Assembly: GCA_903839855.1 (NCBI GenBank)
Contig: CAIMEB010000092.1
Span: 1-35,229, forward strand
DNA length: 35,229 bases
Direction of reading: 5' to 3'
Source: an uncultured Methylococcaceae bacterium
GTDB taxonomy: Bacteria > Pseudomonadota > Gammaproteobacteria > Methylococcales > Methylomonadaceae
Shown here piece after piece: positions 1 to 5,953 of the stretch (the stretch's first letter is position 1; each line of letters opens with the position of its first letter). The notes beneath the pieces are model-generated. The model searched no databases, had not been told where the DNA came from, and saw only the letters and a program-made list of their open reading frames with translations. Position numbers and translations under genes: made by a program.

Positions 1-1
1 A

Positions 2-130
2 TTTTCTGAATTTAAGGAAGCTATTGACGATTGTCTCAACAAGGTGAAATCGACTTATAAGGATCAGGTGAAAACGCTTTTGAATCCAAAGTTTCAGCTT
101 TTTACAAAATCCGCATCTATGCCCGCGTGA
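2..130 (+). pseudogene. IS630-type transposase, C-terminal fragment (cut by window edge)
   Basis: An open frame runs from the first bases of the window to a TGA at 128-130 and gives 42 residues. The pattern is a predicted amphipathic helix with regular Lys and Asp, then a 'LLNPKFQLF' motif and a short basic tail. I recognise this as the usual C-terminus of IS630/Tc1-mariner-like DDE transposases, where a 'LL...F..F' segment closes the protein. The N-terminal part lies outside the window, so I cannot tell whether the gene is intact. A second IS630-type gene starts at the right end of the window. No inverted repeat matching that element's end is visible here, so the two need not be the same IS. 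The family call rests on recognition of a short tail. Confidence 0.55.
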
Positions 131-235
131 AGTATATTTATTATTTTATAATGGCGGGCATAACGCCTGAAGGTGTCACTGATTTTTGTGAGCCTGTTTC
201 TATTATTGTCACTTAAGCGACTTAAGTCATTTTAA

Positions 236-262
236 AACTCACAAACCAGCGACTTGTGAGTT
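236..262 (-). terminator. Putative intrinsic terminator downstream of hipA
   Basis: Nine-base perfect inverted repeat, AACTCACAA (236-244) and TTGTGAGTT (254-262), with a 9-nt loop. Read on the minus strand it lies 14 nt beyond the hipA stop and is followed by TTAAAAT, a weak T-tract. The stem is clear but the tail is poor, so termination is plausible rather than certain. Confidence 0.45.
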
Positions 263-275
263 AACAGAGGTCTAT

Positions 276-1499
276 CTAACGGCTCATTAAACTATACTGC
301 TTAAATAAGTCATTAAAACGTTGCTGGATTTCATTAGTATGAACGCTATCAATAACTAACTGCTTCGCTAAAGATTGCCATTCTGATAAAGCTTCAAAAG
401 TATCAGTAAAGATTTGTCTTACACCGGTGTCATCAAACTCACATAAGCGGCCTAACTTTAAAAACACCTGCTCAGGAATATGCTTTCCATATCCGTCTAC
501 AGACATACTTTGTTCGCCACTGTAACCACGATTAAAAGTTACATCATAAGCGGGAGATAATCGCCAAACACCTTGGCTATCCATAATGAAAGAGAAATTT
601 TTAGTGTGATCATCCTGATTATTGGCCAGTATATTAAATACCATCTGCCTATAAACCCGCTGTGCATCCTCTACATTTCTGGTTAATATTAACGTTAAGC
701 GGATTAGTTTTTCGTAATCAAAATCGGGAACTCTAAAATCGGCCTGTGTTAATCCGGCCAGACTATGCACGTGTAAGCGTTGGTTATTGATTCGATCAAA
801 GCGTTTAACGGCAAAATACTGTGTATTATTAGCCGACATTAATTGTGTTTCTGGCATCGTAATGTGTGCCAACTTAAGCATTCTGGCGTACGCCTCTTCA
901 ATTAAACCCTCTTCAGCATGAGTAGCATGAAACTTGATCAGCCATGCCTGATAATCTTCTGGCAAATCCTGCTCACCCGAGATCATTTGATCGCCTTTAA
1001 TACCGACCACTACTTTGGGTCTAGCCCCGCCAGGCGAACCACCTGCTCTTAATAACTCAGGTAAAATACCTGTCTGCTTCCCCGCATAAACTTCATTTGC
1101 CTCATGGCTTAATACACTTAAATCCAGGTTATCATAAGAGGAAGGTGCAGAGCGGTCAGGTTCATACGTGAGTGCCCCCATGCCTGTTGAACCGATATAA
1201 AGCAATCTATCTAACGGCGTGATATCGGCAATATTGAAACCCTGTTGTCTTAAAAATCGATCCATTAATAACAACCCCCAACCATCAGGAAGAGAATCGG
1301 CAAAGACACCTTGCAAACCATTAAAAGGTTTCTGTGGCGCTTTATTAACCTGATTATTAAGCGGTAAATGAAAAGGGGATAATTGTAGTCCAGTGGCAAT
1401 AAATTCAGGATTGTATTGAAAATAAGTCTGTTTATCTTTGCTTACTAAACGCCCCACTGCTAATTTTTGTCCGTTAATGTTTATAAAAACATTAATCAC
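276..1499 (-). CDS. hipA: HipA-family serine/threonine kinase toxin
   Basis: 407-residue HipA-type toxin of a type II toxin-antitoxin operon. HipA proteins phosphorylate a translation factor or aminoacyl-tRNA synthetase (GltX in E. coli) and cause growth arrest or persistence. The N-terminal HipA subdomain covers roughly residues 1-110. A glycine-rich GGSPGGARPK segment at 153-162 matches the phosphate-binding loop of the family. The catalytic segment NNQDDHTKN lies near 293-301, with Asp296/Asp297, and a metal-binding SPAYD motif follows with Asp319, so the kinase looks intact. Length is close to the family norm of about 410-440. The start overlaps the stop of the antitoxin gene by 4 nt (ATGA), indicating translational coupling. 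About 93% of a 127-nt piece of this gene is repeated at 4442-4568. The cellular target cannot be deduced from sequence. Confidence 0.9.
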   Translation of the reverse strand: MINVFININGQKLAVGRLVSKDKQTYFQYNPEFIATGLQLSPFHLPLNNQVNKAPQKPFNGLQGVFADSLPDGWGLLLMDRFLRQQGFNIADITPLDRLLYIGSTGMGALTYEPDRSAPSSYDNLDLSVLSHEANEVYAGKQTGILPELLRAGGSPGGARPKVVVGIKGDQMISGEQDLPEDYQAWLIKFHATHAEEGLIEEAYARMLKLAHITMPETQLMSANNTQYFAVKRFDRINNQRLHVHSLAGLTQADFRVPDFDYEKLIRLTLILTRNVEDAQRVYRQMVFNILANNQDDHTKNFSFIMDSQGVWRLSPAYDVTFNRGYSGEQSMSVDGYGKHIPEQVFLKLGRLCEFDDTGVRQIFTDTFEALSEWQSLAKQLVIDSVHTNEIQQRFNDLFKQYSLMSR

Positions 1500-1816
1500 A
1501 GGTTTCCCCTGCGACGTTTAACTGTGGGTTTTTGTTTAAGTATATCGTCTAATGAGGTGTATACGGGTTCTTCACTTGCAAATAGCTCTTTTAATTTATC
1601 TAAATCCCCCAATACAAAAGTAAGCATTAAAAACTGATTGAGTGAAATATCCCCAGTCAATTCATAGCGTTTAAGGGTCGATAAGGGGATGCCGGTTTTT
1701 TCACTTAACGTGTCTCGCTTCCACCCGCGTTTTAACCGCGCCTCTTTAGCGGCTTTAGCTAATTCAAGTTTAGCATCATGGGGAACCCAATCATTAATAG
1801 ATATTATTTTGTCCAT
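1496..1816 (-). CDS. hipB: HipB-type XRE-family antitoxin
   Basis: 106-residue DNA-binding antitoxin preceding hipA. Residues about 17-72 form an XRE/Cro-type helix-turn-helix (segment KTGIPLSTLKRYE is the helix-turn-helix core). The C-terminus ends in a basic KRRRG tail. HipB proteins bind HipA and repress their own promoter. A 20-bp inverted repeat lies 22 nt upstream of the start and is a natural operator candidate. The gene overlaps hipA by 4 nt, so the pair is one transcription unit. The start ATG (1816) is the first in frame; no strong Shine-Dalgarno sequence is visible. Confidence that it is the antitoxin comes mainly from the gene order antitoxin-then-toxin and the overlap. Confidence 0.85.
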   Translation of the reverse strand: MDKIISINDWVPHDAKLELAKAAKEARLKRGWKRDTLSEKTGIPLSTLKRYELTGDISLNQFLMLTFVLGDLDKLKELFASEEPVYTSLDDILKQKPTVKRRRGNL

Positions 1817-1837
1817 TGTAAAGATAAGTTATATTCT

Positions 1838-1857
1838 ATGGCTAATAGGATAGCCAT
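1838..1857 (-). promoter_or_regulatory. Candidate HipB operator
   Basis: Perfect inverted repeat ATGGCTA (1838-1844) and TAGCCAT (1851-1857) with a 6-nt spacer, flanked on both sides by ATAT. It lies 22-41 nt upstream of the hipB start, where an autorepressor site would overlap the promoter. It does not match the E. coli HipB consensus (TATCC-N8-GGATA), so assignment rests on position and symmetry. Confidence 0.5.
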
Positions 1858-1951
1858 TATATGACTTTATTGGATAAGCGGGTATAGGGAATATTAACTG
1901 GGCTTATTTTTATGGTGCTATACCTCAATGAATTAATTAATGGAGCTAAAC

Positions 1952-2047
1952 ATGAGTAAGGTGGCTTTCGATACTTTAAAGGCGCTAGTAACGACTATAC
2001 TGGGCGTCATAAACTCTTTAGAGGGTGATAGGTATGGGGTATTATAG
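1952..2047 (+). pseudogene. 31-codon relic ORF resembling the N-terminus of a DUF1640-type coiled-coil protein
   Basis: ATG at 1952 with a good ribosome binding site (GGAG, 6 nt spacing) opens a frame that stops at TAG 2045-2047 after 31 residues. The first ten residues, MSKVAFDTLK, resemble the conserved start of small DUF1640/CCDC90-like coiled-coil proteins that often occur near toxin-antitoxin and mobile regions. After that the similarity is lost and the frame ends, which suggests a truncated copy. It lies alone between the hipBA and higBA operons. The family link is from memory of a short motif, so it is tentative. A functional micropeptide cannot be excluded because the translation start is intact. 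Confidence 0.3.
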
Positions 2048-2086
2048 TTTTTTAATGGGTCATGCGGAGTGAATGTACTATTACAT

Positions 2087-2109
2087 ATTGTAACTAGTTA
2101 AGTTACAAT
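2087..2109 (+). promoter_or_regulatory. Candidate HigA operator upstream of higBA
   Basis: Perfect inverted repeat ATTGTAAC (2087-2094) and GTTACAAT (2102-2109) with a 7-nt AT-rich spacer, ending 6 nt before the toxin ATG at 2116. HigA-family antitoxins repress their own operon by binding such palindromes at the promoter. The symmetry and position are seen directly; binding is inferred. Confidence 0.6.
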
Positions 2110-2115
2110 GAATCC

Positions 2116-2394
2116 ATGATTAAAAGTTTCGCACACAAAGGCTTGGAAAAATTCTTCACCTTAGGTAATCAATCGGGTATTCAGATCATTCATGCCAAGC
2201 GGCTGCGTTTGATTCTGGCGATTCTTCATGATGCCAAGGTGATCAGTGATATTGATTCACCTGCTTTGCGACTTCATACCCTGAAGGGCAACCGGGGAGG
2301 TTTCTGGGCAGTTACTGTTCAAGCTAATTGGCGAGTAATCTTTAAATTTGAAGAGGGCAACGTTTATGTTGTCGACTATCTTGACTATCACTAA
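2116..2394 (+). CDS. higB: HigB-type toxin, RelE/ParE superfamily
   Basis: 92-residue toxin with the RelE-like fold characteristic of HigB (also called plasmid maintenance killer protein). HigB enzymes bind the ribosomal A-site and cut mRNA during translation. Visible family features are the N-terminal segment SFAHKGLEKFF, the central 'LHTLKGNRGGFWAVTV' strand region, the 'NWRVIF' segment with the conserved arginine, and the C-terminal 'VDYLDYH' ending with the terminal histidine. Length matches the family. The antitoxin gene follows 12 nt downstream, giving the toxin-first order typical of higBA. The window thus contains two different type II systems side by side. A palindromic operator candidate lies just upstream. 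Confidence 0.92.
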   Translation: MIKSFAHKGLEKFFTLGNQSGIQIIHAKRLRLILAILHDAKVISDIDSPALRLHTLKGNRGGFWAVTVQANWRVIFKFEEGNVYVVDYLDYH

Positions 2395-2406
2395 CGAGGT
2401 ATTTTT

Positions 2407-2691
2407 ATGCGAATGTTTAACCCGCCGCATCCCGGTGAAATTTTAGCTGAATTATGGCTCGATCCGCTTAAATTGAGCATTACTCAGACCGCAAAAAATT
2501 TGAATGTAACGCGTAAAACCGTTTCTTCTCTGGTTAATGGCAAAACAGGCATTAGCCCAGAAATGGCATTGCGACTAGAGTTGGCTTTTGGAAAAAGCGC
2601 TGAGTCCTGGCTTTCTGCACAGGCGGCTTACGACTTATGGAAACTGGAAGCGAAACGTGACAGTTTGGGCGTTCATAAACTGGCCGCCTGA
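2407..2691 (+). CDS. higA: HigA-type XRE-family antitoxin
   Basis: 94-residue antitoxin with a central XRE helix-turn-helix. The N-terminal '[14 protein letters not shown]' motif is the family signature, followed by '[22 protein letters not shown]', which is the DNA-binding helix-turn-helix (roughly residues 25-46), and '[16 protein letters not shown]', the typical end of the domain. HigA neutralises HigB and represses the operon. Translation follows the toxin gene after a 12-nt gap that contains an AACGAGG ribosome binding site. Length and layout are normal and nothing is broken, so the pair is likely active. Confidence 0.92.
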   Translation: MRMFNPPHPGEILAELWLDPLKLSITQTAKNLNVTRKTVSSLVNGKTGISPEMALRLELAFGKSAESWLSAQAAYDLWKLEAKRDSLGVHKLAA

Positions 2692-2702
2692 TTATCTCTC
2701 TG

Positions 2703-3037
2703 CGGAATGATGACGTGGAGAACCCTCGCCTTATGACTGTCCTGAGCATGTGCTTGGCTTTGATTTTGACGGAGCAACCTTTAGCCATATAGAAGGACGA
2801 GTGACCTTTGAAGTTTTGCTAGCGAGTTTTGATATTGAAACACCTGCGCTAAAACGTTTGGGCGCACTGGTACATTTTTTGGATGTTGGCGGTGTTCAGC
2901 CACCTGAAGCGGCAGGTATTGAAAGTGTTTTGGCGGGTTTACGCGACACTATCAACGATGATGAACAACTACTGACAGTTGCCACTTCGGTGTTTAACAG
3001 TCTACTGATCACTTTTGAAAAGGGCGAGGGTACTTAA
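2703..3037 (+). pseudogene. chrB: ChrB C-terminal domain, 5'-truncated chromate resistance regulator
   Basis: The frame opened by GTG at 2750 encodes 95 residues matching the C-terminal part of ChrB: motifs LGFDFDGATFSH, RVTFEVLLASF, and LGALVHFLDVGG with a following P-EAAG stretch. Full ChrB proteins are about 300 residues; they sense chromate and help regulate or support the chrA efflux gene. ChrB-like sequence seems to continue upstream. In frame are residues YDCPEH back to about 2732, and then NDDVENPRL in another frame at 2706-2732, as if one base had been lost near 2732. No N-terminal domain exists upstream, where higA ends at 2691. The stop lies 2 nt before chrA. I read this as the tail of a chrB whose front was removed when the higBA segment arrived. 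A translated stand-alone domain is possible, as short ChrB-domain proteins exist. Confidence 0.65.
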
Positions 3038-3039
3038 TA

Positions 3040-4431
3040 ATGGCAGACCATGACAAACAATCAGTTGATACTCACTTGACCCGACCTGATCCGGTTAGTT
3101 TTTGGGAAGCCTTTCTGTTCTGGTTAAAGCTCGGTTTTGTGAGTTTTGGTGGGCCAGCCGGACAAATCGCCATCATGCATCAAGAGCTGGTGGAAAAGCG
3201 GCGCTGGCTTTCCAATAAACGTTTCTTACATGCCTTAAACTATTGCATGCTATTACCCGGGCCAGAAGCTCAACAATTAGCAACCTATATCGGTTGGCTC
3301 ATGCATGGCAGTTGGGGTGGTATTGTTGCCGGTGGATTGTTTGTTTTGCCCTCGCTGTTAATCCTGATTGGGTTAAGCTTTATTTATATGGCTTATGGTC
3401 ATATTACAGGGATTGCTGGGGTTCTTTATGGGATCAAGCCCGCAGTGACTGCCATTGTTATCTTTGCCGCCTATCGAATTGGTTCAAGGGCTCTCAAAAA
3501 TTGGCTGCTTTGGTCTATGGCTGCCTTGGCTTTTCTCGCTATCTTTCTTCTCAAAATGCCTTTCCCTTTGATTGTACTGATAGCTGCCATTTTAGGCGCC
3601 ATAGGCGGTAAAGTTGCGCCGCAGAAATTTATAATTGGTGGCGGACATGGCTCAGCCCAGCAAAGCTATGGACCCGCATTAATCGATGATGATACCCCTA
3701 CACCCGCTCACGCTTTATTCAGCTGGTTAGGTTTCTCAAAGTTGATGTTGGTTGGACTCAGTTTATGGGGTGGAGCCATTGGTTTTCTTTGCAGTCGTTA
3801 TGGTTGGGAGGGGGCATTAACCCAAATGGGGTGGTTCTTTACTAAAGCGGCATTACTCACCTTTGGTGGCGCTTATGCGGTGTTGCCTTATGTCTATCAA
3901 GGGGCTGTTGAGTATTTCCACTGGTTAACACCACGTCAAATGATTGACGGCTTAGCCTTGGGAGAAACCACACCCGGCCCACTCATTATGGTGGTGACCT
4001 TTGTGGGGTTTGTAGCTGGATGGGCAAAGGAAATCTTTGGCCCTGACCATCTACTGCTAGCTGGGAGTGTTGGCGCAACGGTGGTGACTTACTTTACCTT
4101 TTTACCCAGCTTTCTATTTATTTTAGCGGGAGGGCCTTTTATAGAAACCACTCATGGAAATCTAAAATTTACGGCACCCTTAACCGGCATTACGGCTGCT
4201 GTAGTCGGTGTGATTCTGAATTTAGCCCTGTTTTTTAGTTGGCATGTGTTCTGGCCGCAAGGATTTTCCGGGAATTTCGATGCGGTTTCAGCAATCATCA
4301 GCATTGTCGCATTTTTAGCTTTAATGCGTTACAAAGTCAGTGTTATATCGGTTATCGCAGCCTGTGGAGCAACCGGCCTGTTGTTAAGTTTCATCAAAAT
4401 CTGGTTAAACCAGCAAGGAGTTACTCTATGA
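3040..4431 (+). CDS. chrA: ChrA-family chromate transporter
   Basis: 463-residue inner-membrane protein of the long-chain CHR family, which exports chromate. Two homologous CHR halves are visible. The first begins near residue 25 with 'LGFVSFGGPAGQIAIMHQE', followed by 'LLPGPEAQQLATYIGW'. The second begins near residue 270 with 'ALLTFGGAYAVLPYV' and 'LGETTPGPLIMVVTFVGF'. A hydrophilic linker of about 40 residues separates them, and many hydrophobic segments suggest about 10-12 membrane spans. Length is in the family range (about 400-450). It follows the chrB remnant with a 2-nt gap, so the two were one operon. Its stop overlaps an ATG (4428) of a gene that no longer exists downstream. The transporter itself looks complete. 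Chromate as substrate is inferred from the family. Confidence 0.92.
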   Translation: MADHDKQSVDTHLTRPDPVSFWEAFLFWLKLGFVSFGGPAGQIAIMHQELVEKRRWLSNKRFLHALNYCMLLPGPEAQQLATYIGWLMHGSWGGIVAGGLFVLPSLLILIGLSFIYMAYGHITGIAGVLYGIKPAVTAIVIFAAYRIGSRALKNWLLWSMAALAFLAIFLLKMPFPLIVLIAAILGAIGGKVAPQKFIIGGGHGSAQQSYGPALIDDDTPTPAHALFSWLGFSKLMLVGLSLWGGAIGFLCSRYGWEGALTQMGWFFTKAALLTFGGAYAVLPYVYQGAVEYFHWLTPRQMIDGLALGETTPGPLIMVVTFVGFVAGWAKEIFGPDHLLLAGSVGATVVTYFTFLPSFLFILAGGPFIETTHGNLKFTAPLTGITAAVVGVILNLALFFSWHVFWPQGFSGNFDAVSAIISIVAFLALMRYKVSVISVIAACGATGLLLSFIKIWLNQQGVTL

Positions 4432-4466
4432 AATCATTCAATCGTAATCAAAATCGGGAACTCTAA
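4428..4466 (+). pseudogene. Start of a lost gene downstream of chrA
   Basis: An ATG at 4428 overlaps the chrA stop (ATGA), the usual sign of a translationally coupled next gene, and is preceded by a good AAGGAG ribosome binding site. Only about five codons remain before the sequence turns into hipA-like DNA at 4442, and the frame then stops at 4464-4466. The third gene of the chr operon was therefore probably replaced by the hipBA fossil. What it coded for cannot be told. Confidence 0.4.
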
Positions 4467-4585
4467 AATCAGCCTGTAATCCGGCTAGACTATGCACGTG
4501 TAAGCGTTGGTTATTGATTCGATCAAAGCCTTTAACGGCAAAATAGTGTGTGTTATTAATCGGTATTAAGAGATATTATTTTGTC
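4442..4585 (-). pseudogene. Fossil second copy of hipBA with internal deletion
   Basis: Positions 4442-4568 align to hipA positions 712-841 with 9 substitutions and one 3-nt gap (about 93% identity), in the same orientation. Positions 4571-4585 then match 1799-1813, the first codons of hipB, base for base. The joint skips about 955 nt of the intact operon. In the intact copy the two ends of that gap are both CATTAAT (837-843 and 1792-1798); the fossil shows TATTAAG at the joint. This is what a deletion between short direct repeats leaves. The remnant has no open frame of use. It fills part of the 361-nt gap between chrA and the efflux operon; the rest (4586-4792) is AT-rich with no gene that I can support. 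Confidence 0.85.
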
Positions 4586-4792
4586 GCATGCCGGCAGTAT
4601 ATCAACAAATTATAAAGCTAATGGTGAATTTAAGTTATGTGCACCACCCAATAGGGTGTATATAAACCTCTTTTTATCCAAATAAAACATAAGCAATTGA
4701 TTCTATAATTATAATTATATGGCATTAACTTTGCTATATCATAGAGTTGAACACAGTTTACTTTATTCACCTCAGCAACAAGCAGAATTAAT

Positions 4793-5932
4793 ATGTTGAT
4801 AAATCCGAATTTTTGTTTAGCTCTATCCTTAAGCACGCTAAAAACGATCATTAAAACATTCGTAGTTCTAAGCTTGCTTGCTACGCTATTAAGTGCTTGC
4901 AATCAAGCAGAAAAAGAAGCGCATGAAGAAATACTCACATTAGAGGCAACCACACCGTTCCGTGAAGACACCTCTGTCACGAAAGAATATGTCTGTCAAA
5001 TCCATGCTATTAGACATATCGAAGTAAGGGCCTTGGAAAGAGGCTACTTACAGAATATCTTTGTGGACGAAGGACAATTCGTGAGTAAGGGGCAGCCTAT
5101 GTTTAAAATCATGCCCAACATCTATCAGGCAGAACTCCTAAAAGAGCAAGCCGAAGCCAGCACGATGAATATCGAATACCTTAATACCAAAGGTTTGGCT
5201 GATCAAAAAATCGTATCGTCCAATGAATTGGCTTTAGCAAAAGCCAAATTAGACAAGGCTAATGCGGAAGTGAAAATGGCGGAAACCCACTTAGGATTTA
5301 CCGATATTAATGCTCCTTTTGATGGCATTATGAACCTTTTAGCGGTTAGAAACGGAAGCCTTCTTGACGAAGGTACGGTATTAACCACACTGTCCGACAT
5401 TAGCAAATTATGGGTCTATTTCAACGTCCCTGAAGCTGAATATCTGGATTATAAAATGCACAGCTCTGGAGATGAGCGTACCAAGAAAGTCCAGATAAGA
5501 ATGGCAAATGGTCAGATTTTCAATCAACCGGGCATCATTGAAACGATTGAAGCTGATTTTGATAATACTGCTGGCAATATTCAATTCCGAGCCACCTTCC
5601 CCAATCCTGACAAACTGCTTAGGCATGGCGAGACCGGAACGATTTTAATGCTCAAGCCCTACAATAACGCCATGCTCATTCCCCAAAAGGCGGTATTCGA
5701 AATTATGGATAAAAACTATGTCTACATCATCAACAAAGAAGGTAAGCTGGAACAGCGATTAATCAAAATTGAAGCCGAAATACCGCATCTTTTTATCGTA
5801 AACGAAGGGTTGCAAGACGATGATAAGATCTTGATCGAAGGCTTGCGCAAAGTGCATTCCGGTGAAGAGATAAAAATCGATTTAAAGTCGCCCGATAAGG
5901 TTCGCTCAGAGCTTGAACTGTATACAGAGTAA
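4793..5932 (+). CDS. RND efflux adaptor (membrane fusion lipoprotein, AcrA/MexE-like)
   Basis: 379-residue periplasmic adaptor linking an RND pump to its outer-membrane channel. The N-terminus is a lipoprotein signal with a hydrophobic stretch at about residues 21-34 and a lipobox LLSAC with Cys36, so it should be anchored in the inner membrane by lipid. The lipoyl half-motifs 'GYLQNIFVDEGQFVSKGQPMF' (about 78-98) and 'FDGIMNLLAVRNGSLLDEGTVL' bracket a short alpha-helical hairpin (about 110-160). A beta-barrel and membrane-proximal domain follow, ending in 'GLQDDDKILIEGLRKVHSGEEI'. The hairpin is short, as in AcrA-type adaptors. First of a three-gene operon with the pump 21 nt downstream. No TetR or LysR regulator is adjacent. 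The start codon has only a weak ribosome binding site. Confidence 0.9.
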   Translation: MLINPNFCLALSLSTLKTIIKTFVVLSLLATLLSACNQAEKEAHEEILTLEATTPFREDTSVTKEYVCQIHAIRHIEVRALERGYLQNIFVDEGQFVSKGQPMFKIMPNIYQAELLKEQAEASTMNIEYLNTKGLADQKIVSSNELALAKAKLDKANAEVKMAETHLGFTDINAPFDGIMNLLAVRNGSLLDEGTVLTTLSDISKLWVYFNVPEAEYLDYKMHSSGDERTKKVQIRMANGQIFNQPGIIETIEADFDNTAGNIQFRATFPNPDKLLRHGETGTILMLKPYNNAMLIPQKAVFEIMDKNYVYIINKEGKLEQRLIKIEAEIPHLFIVNEGLQDDDKILIEGLRKVHSGEEIKIDLKSPDKVRSELELYTE

Positions 5933-5953
5933 CCTTTTAATCAGAGACTCATT

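Noticed and set aside
2552-2788. Minus-strand frame over higA
   Set aside because: Antisense shadow of the antitoxin gene and chrB remnant with no plausible protein features.
4630-4902. Minus-strand open frame of 90 codons between the hipBA fossil and the adaptor gene
   Set aside because: It overlaps the adaptor gene antisense, is AT-rich and Leu/Ile/Asn heavy, and has no recognisable domain. It looks like a chance frame.
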